Under the pieces are notes generated by a model that saw nothing but the letters and a program-made list of their open reading frames with translations, was not told the origin of the DNA and did not search any database. 64,000 nt of DNA from Bacteroidia bacterium (lineage in GTDB: Bacteria; Bacteroidota; Bacteroidia; J057), in assembly GCA_033391075.1 (NCBI GenBank), contig JAWPMV010000005.1, positions 465,049 to 529,048 on the forward strand. Direction: 5' to 3'. Below are positions 46,296-55,772 of the stretch, one piece after another; the stretch's first letter is position 1; the number at the start of each line of letters is the position of its first letter. Made by a program: the position numbers and the translations under genes.

Positions 46296-46462
46296 CTTTT
46301 TGCTGCTAATTAAGGAATTTTCCGTGAGAAGCTTTTATCAAAAATCAAGGAGGGACTTTATGTTTGTTATAAAATTAATGTCTAAGTCCAGATGTGAGGC
46401 CTAGTAGAGATCATTCTAAGTTTGGTTTAGATGTGCACCTGATCTTCTTTCTTTTTCTTCTC

Positions 46463-46491
46463 AAAAGAAAACCCCCACCATAGGTGAGGGC
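46463..46491 (-). terminator. Rho-independent terminator after the gene at 46522
   Basis: On the minus strand CCCTCACC and GGTGGGGG form an 8-bp stem with loop TAT, followed by TTTTCTTTT. It lies about 30 bp past the stop of the 226-residue protein. Confidence 0.82.
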
Positions 46492-46521
46492 TAGTGTATT
46501 ATGGCTTAAGGTTTTATTTTT

Positions 46522-47202
46522 TTAGAGTCCACGATCGACCTGAGCAACCAAATCATCAATGGCATCATATACCACTCTATCCAGAACATTAAGGTTGTGA
46601 TCATCATCGAGGTCATGTCCTTCATCCAGTCTGAACCATCCTGCAAGGGTCTCCTGGGTCAGGATTACTCGTTCCTTTGACCTGATTTTGGTTTTAAATT
46701 TCTCCACCTTCTTTCCATCTTCATCAAACAAGGTCAATTTGATCACTACCACAGGTCTGATTCGTTTTACTTGCTTTTCCCAGGGACCAATTCGAGCCCG
46801 GTCCTCCGTTGAAAGAAATGCAGGTCGGATGAATAAGTCCATTTTCGCATAATAATCAGCCTCAACCGATTTGATCGCGCGTCTTTTGCTTACACGTCTA
46901 TAGGGGTTTCTATGAGCGAAACTTTCATAGGGCAACAAAGACAATTCGGTATCTTCTTCCAGACTTTCCTGAAGATCATGGAAATAAGGCTCCAATATGT
47001 AGTCGATAAAATGAGGCTCTCCATCCCTGGCATCCCGGATGACATCTGCTACATCCTGAACCGTCAGAAGTTCCTCCTGGAATTCATCAGAAAGATGGAT
47101 TTGATAGTGATACAGCGCCACATCCGCGTTTTTGGAGGATTGGGCACTCAGGTTTAGGGAAAAGAAAAAGAATAGGGGAAATAATAATCGGGCAAATTTC
47201 AT
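46522..47202 (-). CDS. Hypothetical secreted protein
   Basis: A 226-residue protein with a clear signal peptide (RLLFPLFFFFSLNLSAQ). The mature part is mixed alpha/beta with many charged residues; a beta-hairpin-like VVVIKLTLFDEDGKKVEKFKTKIRSKERV segment and a C-terminal Asp/Leu-rich helix are visible. No family was recognised. It is monocistronic, ended by a strong terminator, and convergent to nothing nearby. A periplasmic stress or adhesion-type role is possible but unsupported. Confidence 0.65.
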   Translation of the reverse strand: MKFARLLFPLFFFFSLNLSAQSSKNADVALYHYQIHLSDEFQEELLTVQDVADVIRDARDGEPHFIDYILEPYFHDLQESLEEDTELSLLPYESFAHRNPYRRVSKRRAIKSVEADYYAKMDLFIRPAFLSTEDRARIGPWEKQVKRIRPVVVIKLTLFDEDGKKVEKFKTKIRSKERVILTQETLAGWFRLDEGHDLDDDHNLNVLDRVVYDAIDDLVAQVDRGL

Positions 47203-47360
47203 AGCGTATGGTGTTTGGATATATCTACGCCGATTGAAATATGGAGATGCCTAAAAATGCCTGATTCCTTTTATAGGTGTCTGATTTTTGCCCATTCGTG
47301 TCAGAAACATTAGCGGCAATTACTCAACAAGGGGAAAGTGAATAGCTATCTGCTGCTGTG

Positions 47361-48257
47361 CTAACGGAAGCTGATTTTTCCTCCCTTGAAAAACACATTC
47401 AATAACATTCCTGCGAGAATACAAATGATGCCCAGGAAGGCGAGGTAATTATAGGTTTCCCCCAGCCATAGCCAGCCAACCATTAAGGCAAAGATGGCCT
47501 CCATGTATTTCATCGGAGCAACTTTGGAGGTTTTTTCTATCTGAAAGGCTTTAGTCATAAAGAATTGCCCGATAAAGCCAAATACTCCTATGGTTGAAAG
47601 AATCAGCCATTCTTGTCCCTGAGGCCAAACCCAGATGGGAATGGCAAAGATCAAACCTGTCAGGCTGGCGATAAACATGAAATAATTTACGATCACCAGC
47701 GGATGCTCACTTTGGCCTATTTTTCGGATCAGGACATAAACCACTCCACTAAAGAGGGCGGAGATAAAAATATATCCCAATCCCAGACTGCTGATTCGAA
47801 GATCGAAGCCTTTCAATAAAAGGACACCACAAAAGGCTATGGCGAAAAAAGACCATTGAATAGGCTTTATTTTCTCTTTAAGGTAGAAAACAGCAATAAT
47901 GGCAGCGAATACCGGGGATAAATATCGGAGAGAAATGGTTGAACCAAAGGGCATTTCCTGCAAGGCCAGAAAGAAAGTAGCCATACTTGTGACACCAAAT
48001 AAGCCTCTGGCGATTAGGATAGCCCTCTTTTTCCCAAAAACGGGAATTCCTTTGGCCCATAAGAAAGCAAAACATATCAAGCATGAGGTAATGGCTCGGA
48101 AAAATACCAGCTCCAAAGCAGGCAGATGCTCCATGTACTTGAGTATTGAATTCATGGCTGTGAAAGAGGAGGTGCACAGGACCATGTAGCCCAGGGCTTT
48201 CCAATTGATGCCTTCTGCTGAGGAGGGAATATTTACAGAGCTCGGTTTTGCCGACAT
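47361..48257 (-). CDS. EamA/DMT-family transporter
   Basis: A 298-residue protein from ATG 48257 (an upstream TTG is less likely). Ten hydrophobic segments fall into two EamA repeats of five helices, with YLSPVFAAIIAVFYLKEKI closing the first and YMEAIFALMVGWLWLGETYN the second; both have the family's P-x-x-x-x-x-x-x-x-x-E-type ending. Members export metabolites such as amino acids or nucleosides. It is divergent from the Fe-S/FAD dehydrogenase. The substrate is unknown. Confidence 0.9.
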   Translation of the reverse strand: MSAKPSSVNIPSSAEGINWKALGYMVLCTSSFTAMNSILKYMEHLPALELVFFRAITSCLICFAFLWAKGIPVFGKKRAILIARGLFGVTSMATFFLALQEMPFGSTISLRYLSPVFAAIIAVFYLKEKIKPIQWSFFAIAFCGVLLLKGFDLRISSLGLGYIFISALFSGVVYVLIRKIGQSEHPLVIVNYFMFIASLTGLIFAIPIWVWPQGQEWLILSTIGVFGFIGQFFMTKAFQIEKTSKVAPMKYMEAIFALMVGWLWLGETYNYLAFLGIICILAGMLLNVFFKGGKISFR

Positions 48258-48332
48258 GGGGCGCAAATTGGGAATACTTATTGAAAAAGCCGACTTTTTT
48301 CCTAAAATGAAGTCTAATTAAGAAATCCAGAC

Positions 48333-51254
48333 GTGAAAGAGGCCCAATCCCTTCCCAAAATAGATATAGTTGCAGCTCTACGACCTCATATAAAAGGAGA
48401 AATCCGAAATGAAGAGCTCTATCGCCTGATGTTTAGCACGGATGCCAGCAATTATCAGGTGAAACCCATGGCTGTATTGTTTCCCTCTAATGTAGCAGAC
48501 GTTCAAAAAGCGGTCAATTTTTGTGCAAAGCATAAAGTGCCTGTTATTTCCAGAGGAGGAGGCTCCAGTCTTTCGGGCCAATCGATTGGGAACGGCTTGC
48601 TTATCGATTTCAGCAAGTTCATGCATGAGGTTTTGGACTGGGAAATAGGGGAGAAGAAAGTATGGGTGGAGCCGGGAATTGCATTGGCAAGCCTGAATAA
48701 TCAGCTTTCTCGTGAGAAACAGATGATTGGTCCGGATCCTAGTTCAGCTTTAGTGGCTTGTATTGGAGGAATGGCGGGAAATAATTCGACCGGTACCCAT
48801 TCGATAGTTTATGGGATGATGGCTGATCAGGTGGAAGAAGTGGAAGTCGTTCTGGCAAATGGAGAAATCCTGCATCTTGAGGAGAAAAGCAGTGAGGAAT
48901 TGAGTGAATTGATAAGAAGAGAGGATACCGAGGGGCTGATTTATCGGGCTATTCTGGATATTCTAAAGAAATATCATCAAGAAATAGAAGAAAACTATCC
49001 CAAAACCTGGCGAAATGTAGCTGGATACAATTTGGATCGCCTCTGGAAGTCTTATAAGGCAAATGGCAAACTCAATCTCGCCAATTTGATCGTCGGGAGT
49101 GAAGGAACGCTGGGAATCATGAGCCGAATTAAGCTGAAAAGTGTTCTCAGACCTTCTATTTCTCAGTTGGCACTTATTCATTTTGATGAGATGGAGAAAG
49201 CATGCGAAGCGGTTCCCGCCTTATTAAAATGCGGTCCTTCAGCTATCGAATTTTCCAATGACTATTTCCATGAATTAATTGATCAAAACGCTGCATATCA
49301 GGATATTTACCGTTCTTCAGTTAAAGGGATACCTAAAGCATTATTGATTCTTGAGCAAAGTGGAGAAAAGCAGGAGGAAATTGAGGCAGGTTTCGAAAAA
49401 ATGCACCAAATCCTCAAAGAACTGGAATTCTCCGGGGAAATCGTTTACCGGAGAAGCCCAGAAGAGGTAGCTTCTGTATGGGGCATGCGAAAAGCAGGCT
49501 TCGGCCTGATGATGAGCCAAAGAGGAGATGCCAAACCCCAGTCATTTGCTGATGACGCCAGTGTTCCGATTGACCAACTTCCGGGTTTTATCAAGGAAAT
49601 GGAAGGAATTTTTCAAAAAGAGGGGATACGAGTGGCTATGGTCGGACATGCTTCCGCCGGATGTATTCATATGAATCCCAATCTTAACCTGAAAACTCCT
49701 AAAGGCATACAACAAATGCAGGATATGGCGATTTCCATAGCGGAAACAGCCATAAAATATGGAGGAAGCAGCACAGGAGAACACGGAGAGGGTTTGGCGA
49801 AAAGCTATTTCAATGAAAAAGTCTATGGTCCGGAACTTCATCAAGCCTTTCGAGAGGTGAAAGAGGCTTTTGACCCACAGTACATCCTGCAACCGGGCCG
49901 TATTCTGGATGCACATGAACCCTGGGCAGAAGATATATTGCGGTACAACTCATCTTACTCCGTCCCCAACAATCCTACTGAGACGATCCTGGACTTTAGC
50001 AAGGATGGCGGATACTCAGGATTGGTAGAAATGTGCAATGGAACCGGTTTCTGCAGGAAAGATGAAGGAGGCGTCATGTGTCCTTCATATCGGGTAAGCC
50101 GGGATGAGAAACATTCTACTCGGGGGAGAGCAAATGCACTTAGAGAAGCGATAAAAGGCAATTTGGAGGGCGGTTTAAGCAATCCTGAACTCTATGAAAG
50201 CCTGGATCTTTGCCTGGAATGTAAAGCCTGTAAAGTCGAATGTCCTTCTATCGTTGACATGGCCAAGCTCAAATACGAGTACTTGCATCAATATCAGCAA
50301 AAGCATGGAACTCCTCTGAAAAATCGCTTTTTCGCCCATATCCATCGACTTAATAAGGCTTTTCGGCCCTTTAAACTCCTATTCAATGCTTCAATCAGGA
50401 ATCCACTTATAAGAATCTTCCTGGAAAAAAGGCTAGGGATTGACCGGAGAAGAAGCATTCCCCCACTTGGGAAAGGCAATTTTCAGGCATGGGCTTCCCT
50501 TTCGCCCGAAAAAAAGAGGGGCAATAAAGGTCAGCTGATCCTCTGGGATGATACTTTCCTCACGTTTAATCAACCAGAGCTGGGAAAAGCAGCTATGACA
50601 GTACTGGAAGCGGTTGGATTTGAGGTGATGTTGATGAAAGATCGAAAATGTTGTGGGAGACCGATGATTTCCAAAGGATTATTGCGGGAAGCCAAAGAAC
50701 ATGCTGCTCATAATGTAGCACTCTTGCTGCCCTATGTCGAGAAAGGGATACCTATTATAGGGGTAGAACCGAGTTGTATAGCCAGTTTTAAGGATGAATA
50801 TCCGGACCTTCTACAAAATGAGGCGGCTCAGAAGATAGCAGATGCTTCCTACTTCATAGAAGATTTTTTAGGAGAATTAAGGGAAAAAGATCAACTGAAC
50901 TGGAAGTTTTCGGTTGAAAACCAGGAGATTACGATAAAATACCATGCTCATTGCTACCAAAAAGCATTGAGCAGTCCCAAAAGTGGACTGGAGCTATTAG
51001 GATTAATCCCCGGAGCAAAAGTGGAAGAGATCCCTTCGGGCTGCTGTGGAATGGCTGGCTCTTTCGGCTATGAAAAAGAACACTATGAAATATCGATGGC
51101 ATGTGGAGAAGAAGTGCTATTTCCAGCCATTCGTTCCTCTAGTCCGGATACCATAATTGCGGCATCTGGATTCTCTTGCCGGCATCAAATCGCTGATGGA
51201 GTTGGAGGAAAAGCTTTTCATCCCATCGAAATACTTGCAAATTTTCTATCTTAA
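48333..51254 (+). CDS. FAD-linked oxidase/4Fe-4S dehydrogenase (D-lactate type)
   Basis: A 973-residue fusion: FAD_binding_4 domain (about 40-230, with SRGGGSSLSGQ and the GMAGNNSTGTHS motif), FAD-oxidase C domain (about 240-520, with GHASAGCIHMN and GGSSTGEHGEG), a ferredoxin domain (about 565-660) carrying cluster motif CLECKACKVECP and a second, more divergent Cys set (MCNGTGFCRK...MCPSY), and two CCG domains with CCGRPM and CCGMAG at about 770-945. This layout is seen in D-lactate and D-2-hydroxyglutarate dehydrogenases that pass electrons to the quinone pool. It begins with GTG at 48333. The SMP-30 gene starts 4 bp after its stop. Confidence 0.92.
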   Translation: MKEAQSLPKIDIVAALRPHIKGEIRNEELYRLMFSTDASNYQVKPMAVLFPSNVADVQKAVNFCAKHKVPVISRGGGSSLSGQSIGNGLLIDFSKFMHEVLDWEIGEKKVWVEPGIALASLNNQLSREKQMIGPDPSSALVACIGGMAGNNSTGTHSIVYGMMADQVEEVEVVLANGEILHLEEKSSEELSELIRREDTEGLIYRAILDILKKYHQEIEENYPKTWRNVAGYNLDRLWKSYKANGKLNLANLIVGSEGTLGIMSRIKLKSVLRPSISQLALIHFDEMEKACEAVPALLKCGPSAIEFSNDYFHELIDQNAAYQDIYRSSVKGIPKALLILEQSGEKQEEIEAGFEKMHQILKELEFSGEIVYRRSPEEVASVWGMRKAGFGLMMSQRGDAKPQSFADDASVPIDQLPGFIKEMEGIFQKEGIRVAMVGHASAGCIHMNPNLNLKTPKGIQQMQDMAISIAETAIKYGGSSTGEHGEGLAKSYFNEKVYGPELHQAFREVKEAFDPQYILQPGRILDAHEPWAEDILRYNSSYSVPNNPTETILDFSKDGGYSGLVEMCNGTGFCRKDEGGVMCPSYRVSRDEKHSTRGRANALREAIKGNLEGGLSNPELYESLDLCLECKACKVECPSIVDMAKLKYEYLHQYQQKHGTPLKNRFFAHIHRLNKAFRPFKLLFNASIRNPLIRIFLEKRLGIDRRRSIPPLGKGNFQAWASLSPEKKRGNKGQLILWDDTFLTFNQPELGKAAMTVLEAVGFEVMLMKDRKCCGRPMISKGLLREAKEHAAHNVALLLPYVEKGIPIIGVEPSCIASFKDEYPDLLQNEAAQKIADASYFIEDFLGELREKDQLNWKFSVENQEITIKYHAHCYQKALSSPKSGLELLGLIPGAKVEEIPSGCCGMAGSFGYEKEHYEISMACGEEVLFPAIRSSSPDTIIAASGFSCRHQIADGVGGKAFHPIEILANFLS

Positions 51255-51258
51255 GCGC

Positions 51259-52308
51259 ATGAAACAGACTACAATGATTTTTAGCCTTTGCCTGCTGATG
51301 CTTTTTGCGATGCTTGCTTGCGAAGGACCTGAAGAAGAAAACAAAAAACCCAAGGGAGATCCCATGGATGCTTATAAGCACATTGGGCAAATAGACCGTA
51401 TTGATGCTGCAATTAATGAGTTGATCCCTGAAGATGCTGAAATTGAAGTCCTGGCAGAAGGATTTGACTGGACAGAAGGGCCCTTATGGGTAGAGGATGG
51501 TGAATATGTCCTATTCTCTGATATCCCTCCAAACAATATCCATAAGTGGTCAGAAGGGGAGGGGGTAAGCCTGTATCTCAATCCTTCTGGGTATACAGGT
51601 GATGTTGATAGAAGCGGTGAAGCTGGTTCTAATGGATTGCTGTTAAATGCGGATGGGCAATTGGTTCTCTGCCAGCATGGAGACCGGAGAGTTTCCTATA
51701 TGGACGCTCCTTTGTCTGAGCCTCAGGCCAATTATATCACAATCGCAGATTCCTATGAAGAAAAAAGGCTCAATAGTCCCAATGATGCTGCTTTTCATAG
51801 CAATGGAGATTTGTACTTCACCGACCCTCCTTATGGACTGGTTGATCAAATGGAAGATGAAGGCAAGGAAATAGACTTTCAGGGTGTTTATCGAGTGAAG
51901 TCGGATGGAAGCGTAGATTTATTGACAGATGAATTGAGCCGTCCCAATGGAATTGCTTTTTCTCCGGATGAAAAAACACTTTATGTTGCCAATTCCGATC
52001 CTGAGAGAGCAATCTGGATGGCTTATGATGTGCAGGAAGATGGAAGCATTGCAAATGGTCGTGTCTTTTTTGATGCCACTGACAAAGTTGGGCAGGATAA
52101 CAAAGGATTGCCGGATGGATTGAAGGTTCTGTCTAATGGAATCATCTTTGCCACTGGACCTGGAGGAGTTCTGGTCTTTAGTTCTCAGGGGAAACATTTG
52201 GGAACCGTAAGAACCGGAGAAGCGACTTCTAATTGTGCCATAGGAGGAGATGGATATCTCTATATGACTGCGGATATGTATTTGTGCAGGATTGAGATCA
52301 ATGTGTAA
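51259..52308 (+). CDS. SMP-30/gluconolactonase-family lipoprotein
   Basis: A 349-residue lipoprotein from ATG 51259 (signal ending FAMLAC). It belongs to the SMP-30/LRE six-bladed propeller family: EGFDWTEGPLWVEDGEYVLFSDIP at the start, RLNSPNDAAFHSNGDLYFTDPPYGL carrying the conserved Asn/Asp metal ligands, ELSRPNGIAFSPDEKTLYVANSD, and GLPDGLKVLSNGIIFATGPGGV. Members hydrolyse sugar lactones or similar esters. Four bp separate it from the dehydrogenase, so lactone opening may be linked to hydroxy-acid oxidation. A strong terminator follows. Confidence 0.93.
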   Translation: MKQTTMIFSLCLLMLFAMLACEGPEEENKKPKGDPMDAYKHIGQIDRIDAAINELIPEDAEIEVLAEGFDWTEGPLWVEDGEYVLFSDIPPNNIHKWSEGEGVSLYLNPSGYTGDVDRSGEAGSNGLLLNADGQLVLCQHGDRRVSYMDAPLSEPQANYITIADSYEEKRLNSPNDAAFHSNGDLYFTDPPYGLVDQMEDEGKEIDFQGVYRVKSDGSVDLLTDELSRPNGIAFSPDEKTLYVANSDPERAIWMAYDVQEDGSIANGRVFFDATDKVGQDNKGLPDGLKVLSNGIIFATGPGGVLVFSSQGKHLGTVRTGEATSNCAIGGDGYLYMTADMYLCRIEINV

Positions 52309-52327
52309 AAAGAAACCTAATAATAGA

Positions 52328-52360
52328 AAGGGCCTGATCTACGTCAGGCCCTTAATTTTT
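52328..52360 (+). terminator. Strong terminator directly before the gene at 52366
   Basis: AAGGGCCTGA (52328-52337) and TCAGGCCCTT (52344-52353) form a perfect 10-bp stem with a 6-nt loop and a T-run (52356-52360). The next start codon is at 52366, only 5 bp past the T-run. Confidence 0.88.
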
Positions 52361-52365
52361 GAAGC

Positions 52366-52596
52366 ATGCAAATAAACCAAAGACTTTCAAAAGCATTTAA
52401 GTATGCTTTGATCGTAAGCCTGGGACCTGTCCTCTTTCCTTTGATAGAAGGAGTAGGTCTGGGAAGCGTAGTATTTGTATATGGCTCCTTTCTGGTTATC
52501 AATACCCTTTTGATCGCCTATCTCGTCCTTCCTTTGTGGGAGAAATTGAAGGAGGACTCTGCTAAAAATGATAGTACGGCTAATAAGAATGATTGA
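52366..52596 (+). CDS. Small two-helix membrane protein
   Basis: A 76-residue protein with two hydrophobic stretches (ALIVSLGPVLFPLIE and GLGSVVFVYGSFLVINTLLIAYLVLPL) and a Lys/Asp-rich tail. No family was recognised. The only ATG lies immediately after a strong terminator, so expression would need read-through, a promoter inside the terminator region or a leaderless transcript. It may also be a poorly translated reading frame, although the membrane pattern is natural. Confidence 0.55.
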   Translation: MQINQRLSKAFKYALIVSLGPVLFPLIEGVGLGSVVFVYGSFLVINTLLIAYLVLPLWEKLKEDSAKNDSTANKND

Positions 52597-52700
52597 TAAA
52601 ATTATTCGAGCGGTGCTTTAGGTATTCACGAATAAGTTGTTGAAATACAGTGAATTGTAAATTTTTTAGACTCCTCTAAAAACTTAAATTTTAGATAAGT

Positions 52701-55061
52701 CTAAAACTCGATCTTGTAACTAAGATTGGGTACTATTATCCGATCTGTGTTCTGCTCGATTTTGTTTGTCAAAAAATTATACTGGTAGCCCTTATACTCT
52801 TTTGCCCCCAGGACATTGAGGATTTGCAGAGACCAGTGATTTGAATGCTTCTTTTTATTGCTGCGATAGGTAAAGGTGAGGCTGGTTATATGAGAATCAG
52901 GATTTCTGAGACTATAGGGAGAACTCAAGTCTTCGATGATCTCCCTGGCAGCCAGAGAGGCTGTTTCATTGTGCGGATGCGTCAGGTTCCCTCCCAGATA
53001 AGTATACTTCGCACTGATATTGAATAATCTGTTCTTTTTTAGGCTCCACTCTTTCCCGAACAAGACATTTGAGATAAAATTTCTATTGAATCTGCTTTCC
53101 CTTTCTATTCCATCCCCACCTGTATAGCGAGAATCAAATACCGAGGCAGTAATCAGATAATACCAGCCTTTATGCAGAAAACGCTCTAAGGTCAGGTCCA
53201 AACCTATATTCTCCCCTGTCCCTTCATTCACCAAAGCATCATTGATAAAGAAATCTTCCGTGAGGTTTAAGGTGGAGAAATAGCTACCCTCTACTACAGG
53301 GATGTCGAATAATCGTTGGTAGTAAGGTTCAATTCTCACATGCACATGATCAGTTAGCATCCAATCATAGGAGAGTACCAAATGATGGGATTTCCCCAAT
53401 TTCAAGTCCCTGTTTGCTTGCACACTATGTGTATCTGCTGGAATATCGGCTAAGTAGATAGACAATTTTTCCAGCTGACTGTGTAAACCATAGCCCAGGC
53501 TTAGGCTGTGTCTGTCATTGATTTGATAAGAAGAACTAAACCTTGGCTCAATGGAGTAACGATTGTTTAGGAAAAAATACTGGAGATGTAGGCCGGGATT
53601 CAGGCTAAGTTTTTCCCCTAAACGGAAGGAGGATTGACTATAGGCTTGCAATAGGTAACTATTTCCCATATCTGCAGCGAAACTTGTGAGCTGGGGATTT
53701 GGAAGATTCGCTTCCTGAAGGTCAAATTCATAGCCTAAGCGAGACAGATTGAAACCACTGCGATGTGTATGAGAGGCATTAAATTTATAGTTAAATAAGC
53801 TACTTAATTGAATCTGATTATTATTATAAAGGATTTCATCTGTGCGAACTTCTGTGAGCAAGTCTTCGCCCAATCGCCCATTTTTAGAATCGATGCGATT
53901 GCTAGAGGCGGTCAGACTGCTTTTTATATAGCCTTTTTCATTGAGCCAGTATTTATGATTTAGGCCGATGATTCCAGTTGAGAGTTTGCTGTTCTCAAAT
54001 GCTATGTCATCATAATACTGCCATTTGCTGTCTGCTTCCAGGGTATCGGTATCGGGGGAGCTTTTGGCTTCATCGATCAATCCCAGGGCCCAAATGGAGA
54101 AAATTCCTGCATTTTCTGTGGGTAAATTTAGCTTAAAGGAAAGGTCCTGGTAGGCAATTCCCAACTCGCCTCCTGGAAGAAAAACATCAATGAGGCCGAA
54201 GGTAGAATAGCGATAGTTGAAGAGATAGGAGCTTTTGTGCTGCTTGCTCAAAGGTCCCTCAGAAGAAATATCCAGGCCCATAAAACCCGCCTGGAAGGAA
54301 TGCTCATATTCCTGATTGTTGCCCTTTCTGATTTGCAGGTCAAAAACACCGGATAAGGCATTTCCATATTCAGCCGGGAATGCACCCGTGAAGAAATCCG
54401 AATTCCCCAACATTTTGCTACTGAGCCCTGTAATCCCTCCCCCTCCAAAGCCGGTGATCTCAGCAAAGTGATTGGGATTGGGAATATTTACCCCTTCAAG
54501 GCGCCATAAAACCCCTTTAGGGCTATTCCCACGGATCACGATTCCATTGGAAGAAATATTGCTGGCGGCTACACCGGCAAAAGAACTTACCAGTCGAGCG
54601 GGATCATCAAAGCCCCCGGCAAATCGGTTAGCTTCTTCCATACTGAGCTGTTTGGCACTAACCGTGGCCATGCTGTTGAGTGCTTTTTCCTTTTCCTGTT
54701 TTGGACGAATGACTACTTCTTCCATTTCGAGGGCGGATTCCTGCAAACGGACGGTAATTTGGGAATTTCTGGCAGTACTGACGAGGATACCGGAGATAAT
54801 CTTAGGCTCATAACCTAGATACCGAATTTTCAGATCATAGCGTCCCGGTGGGAGTCCCTGAAGAGAAAATCTTCCCTTTTCATCCGTATGGGTCCCTTTT
54901 TCCATTTCTGAGTTGATGAGGGAGACATTGGCGAATGCAATCGGATATTCTGAAGAAATATCGATTACCTCTCCATAGATTGTTCCCTTAAAGTCCTGAG
55001 ATATAAGCATCAAGCAAGATATCAGTAGGTAATTAGTGAGGATTAGCGTTTTGAGATTCAT
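52701..55061 (-). CDS. TonB-dependent receptor with carboxypeptidase-like domain
   Basis: A 786-residue receptor from ATG 55061 (the longer reading starts upstream without a signal). Signal segment NLKTLILTNYLLISCLMLIS, then a carboxypeptidase-regulatory-like domain (GEVIDISSEYPIAFANVSLIN, GRFSLQGLPPGRYDLKIRYLGYE), a plug domain (RLVSSFAGVAASNISSNGIVIRGNSPKGVLWRLEGV) and a barrel ending in PNLSYKIEF. It has no SusD or DUF4249 partner. Its start is 27 bp from a pair of overlapping palindromes and the gene follows a TetR regulator in the same direction, so it is probably repressed by that regulator. Confidence 0.92.
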   Translation of the reverse strand: MNLKTLILTNYLLISCLMLISQDFKGTIYGEVIDISSEYPIAFANVSLINSEMEKGTHTDEKGRFSLQGLPPGRYDLKIRYLGYEPKIISGILVSTARNSQITVRLQESALEMEEVVIRPKQEKEKALNSMATVSAKQLSMEEANRFAGGFDDPARLVSSFAGVAASNISSNGIVIRGNSPKGVLWRLEGVNIPNPNHFAEITGFGGGGITGLSSKMLGNSDFFTGAFPAEYGNALSGVFDLQIRKGNNQEYEHSFQAGFMGLDISSEGPLSKQHKSSYLFNYRYSTFGLIDVFLPGGELGIAYQDLSFKLNLPTENAGIFSIWALGLIDEAKSSPDTDTLEADSKWQYYDDIAFENSKLSTGIIGLNHKYWLNEKGYIKSSLTASSNRIDSKNGRLGEDLLTEVRTDEILYNNNQIQLSSLFNYKFNASHTHRSGFNLSRLGYEFDLQEANLPNPQLTSFAADMGNSYLLQAYSQSSFRLGEKLSLNPGLHLQYFFLNNRYSIEPRFSSSYQINDRHSLSLGYGLHSQLEKLSIYLADIPADTHSVQANRDLKLGKSHHLVLSYDWMLTDHVHVRIEPYYQRLFDIPVVEGSYFSTLNLTEDFFINDALVNEGTGENIGLDLTLERFLHKGWYYLITASVFDSRYTGGDGIERESRFNRNFISNVLFGKEWSLKKNRLFNISAKYTYLGGNLTHPHNETASLAAREIIEDLSSPYSLRNPDSHITSLTFTYRSNKKKHSNHWSLQILNVLGAKEYKGYQYNFLTNKIEQNTDRIIVPNLSYKIEF

Positions 55062-55087
55062 AAGATTAAATAAAATTTCAAGCAAAT

Positions 55088-55117
55088 ATAACAAGTGTTA
55101 TATAACATATGTTATAA
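55088..55117. promoter_or_regulatory. Two overlapping TetR-type operators
   Basis: TATAACAAGTGTTATA (55088-55103) and TATAACATATGTTATA (55102-55117) are two 16-bp palindromes with arms TATAACA/TGTTATA, overlapping by 2 bp, with centres 14 bp apart. They lie between the TetR gene and the TonB receptor gene, which suits binding of two TetR-family dimers to one regulated promoter. Confidence 0.75.
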
Positions 55118-55143
55118 ATACAGGAAATTTTTTAAAAGGTTGC

Positions 55144-55713
55144 TTATATGAGATTTTCTTTTCTCATCGTGTCCATAATTACGGTGGTTCCCATATCCAG
55201 AATCATGTTTTTGATGTCTTCATCACTCCTGTCAGAATTGAGGTCTTTGATGATAAGGCTGGCATAGCCATAGGAGAAGGTCCACATTTTCTCCAGAAGA
55301 TTGTCTTTACCCCTGGAAGACAATTTGGCAAACCTCTCGTCATCGTCTACAGCTTTCCGCAGATCATCCAGAAATTCTGCAACAAACTGTTTATTCAGTT
55401 CAGAATGATCGAAGAAGGCGGTGAATAGGTGAGGGTAGTCCCTGGCGAAAAGAGTAAAACCATAGCCCATATTTCTGAACACAAATTCGCTATAAGGAAT
55501 ACGTGTATGTGCCAGCAATCTCTTTTTGATTTTGAGGAGAACCTCCGTATAAAGAGAGTCACTGTCTGAAAAATAGCTGTAGATAGGCTGTGTGGATGCT
55601 TTTAGGTGTTTAGCTACATTCCGCATCGAATAGGCGGCCTTGCCTTTTTGATGGATCAGGTCAACAGCTGCATCTATGATTTGCTCTCTGTCATATTGAT
55701 TTTTTCTTGGCAT
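55144..55713 (-). CDS. TetR/AcrR-family transcriptional regulator
   Basis: A 189-residue regulator. The N-terminal helix-turn-helix (DREQIIDAAVDLIHQKGKAAYSMRNVAKHLKASTQPIYSYFSDSDSLYTEVL) is typical of TetR_N; the C-terminal ligand domain is unassigned. The palindromes at 55088-55117 just downstream are the likely binding sites, so it probably represses the TonB receptor and perhaps itself. A strong terminator-like hairpin lies between its start and the transporter gene upstream, so its transcript starts within a few bases of its ATG or reads through. Confidence 0.92.
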   Translation of the reverse strand: MPRKNQYDREQIIDAAVDLIHQKGKAAYSMRNVAKHLKASTQPIYSYFSDSDSLYTEVLLKIKKRLLAHTRIPYSEFVFRNMGYGFTLFARDYPHLFTAFFDHSELNKQFVAEFLDDLRKAVDDDERFAKLSSRGKDNLLEKMWTFSYGYASLIIKDLNSDRSDEDIKNMILDMGTTVIMDTMRKENLI

Positions 55714-55717
55714 AGAT

Positions 55718-55748
55718 AAAAAGATAGGGACACATGATGATGTGCCCC
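55718..55748 (-). terminator. Terminator directly before the TetR start codon
   Basis: On the minus strand GGGGCACAT and ATGTGTCCC form a 9-bp stem (one G-T pair) with loop CATC, followed by TATCTTTTT. It ends the transcript of the nucleoside transporter gene and lies 5 bp before the TetR ATG at 55713. Confidence 0.72.
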
Positions 55749-55772
55749 TGTATATTAATTATTTATAAATTT

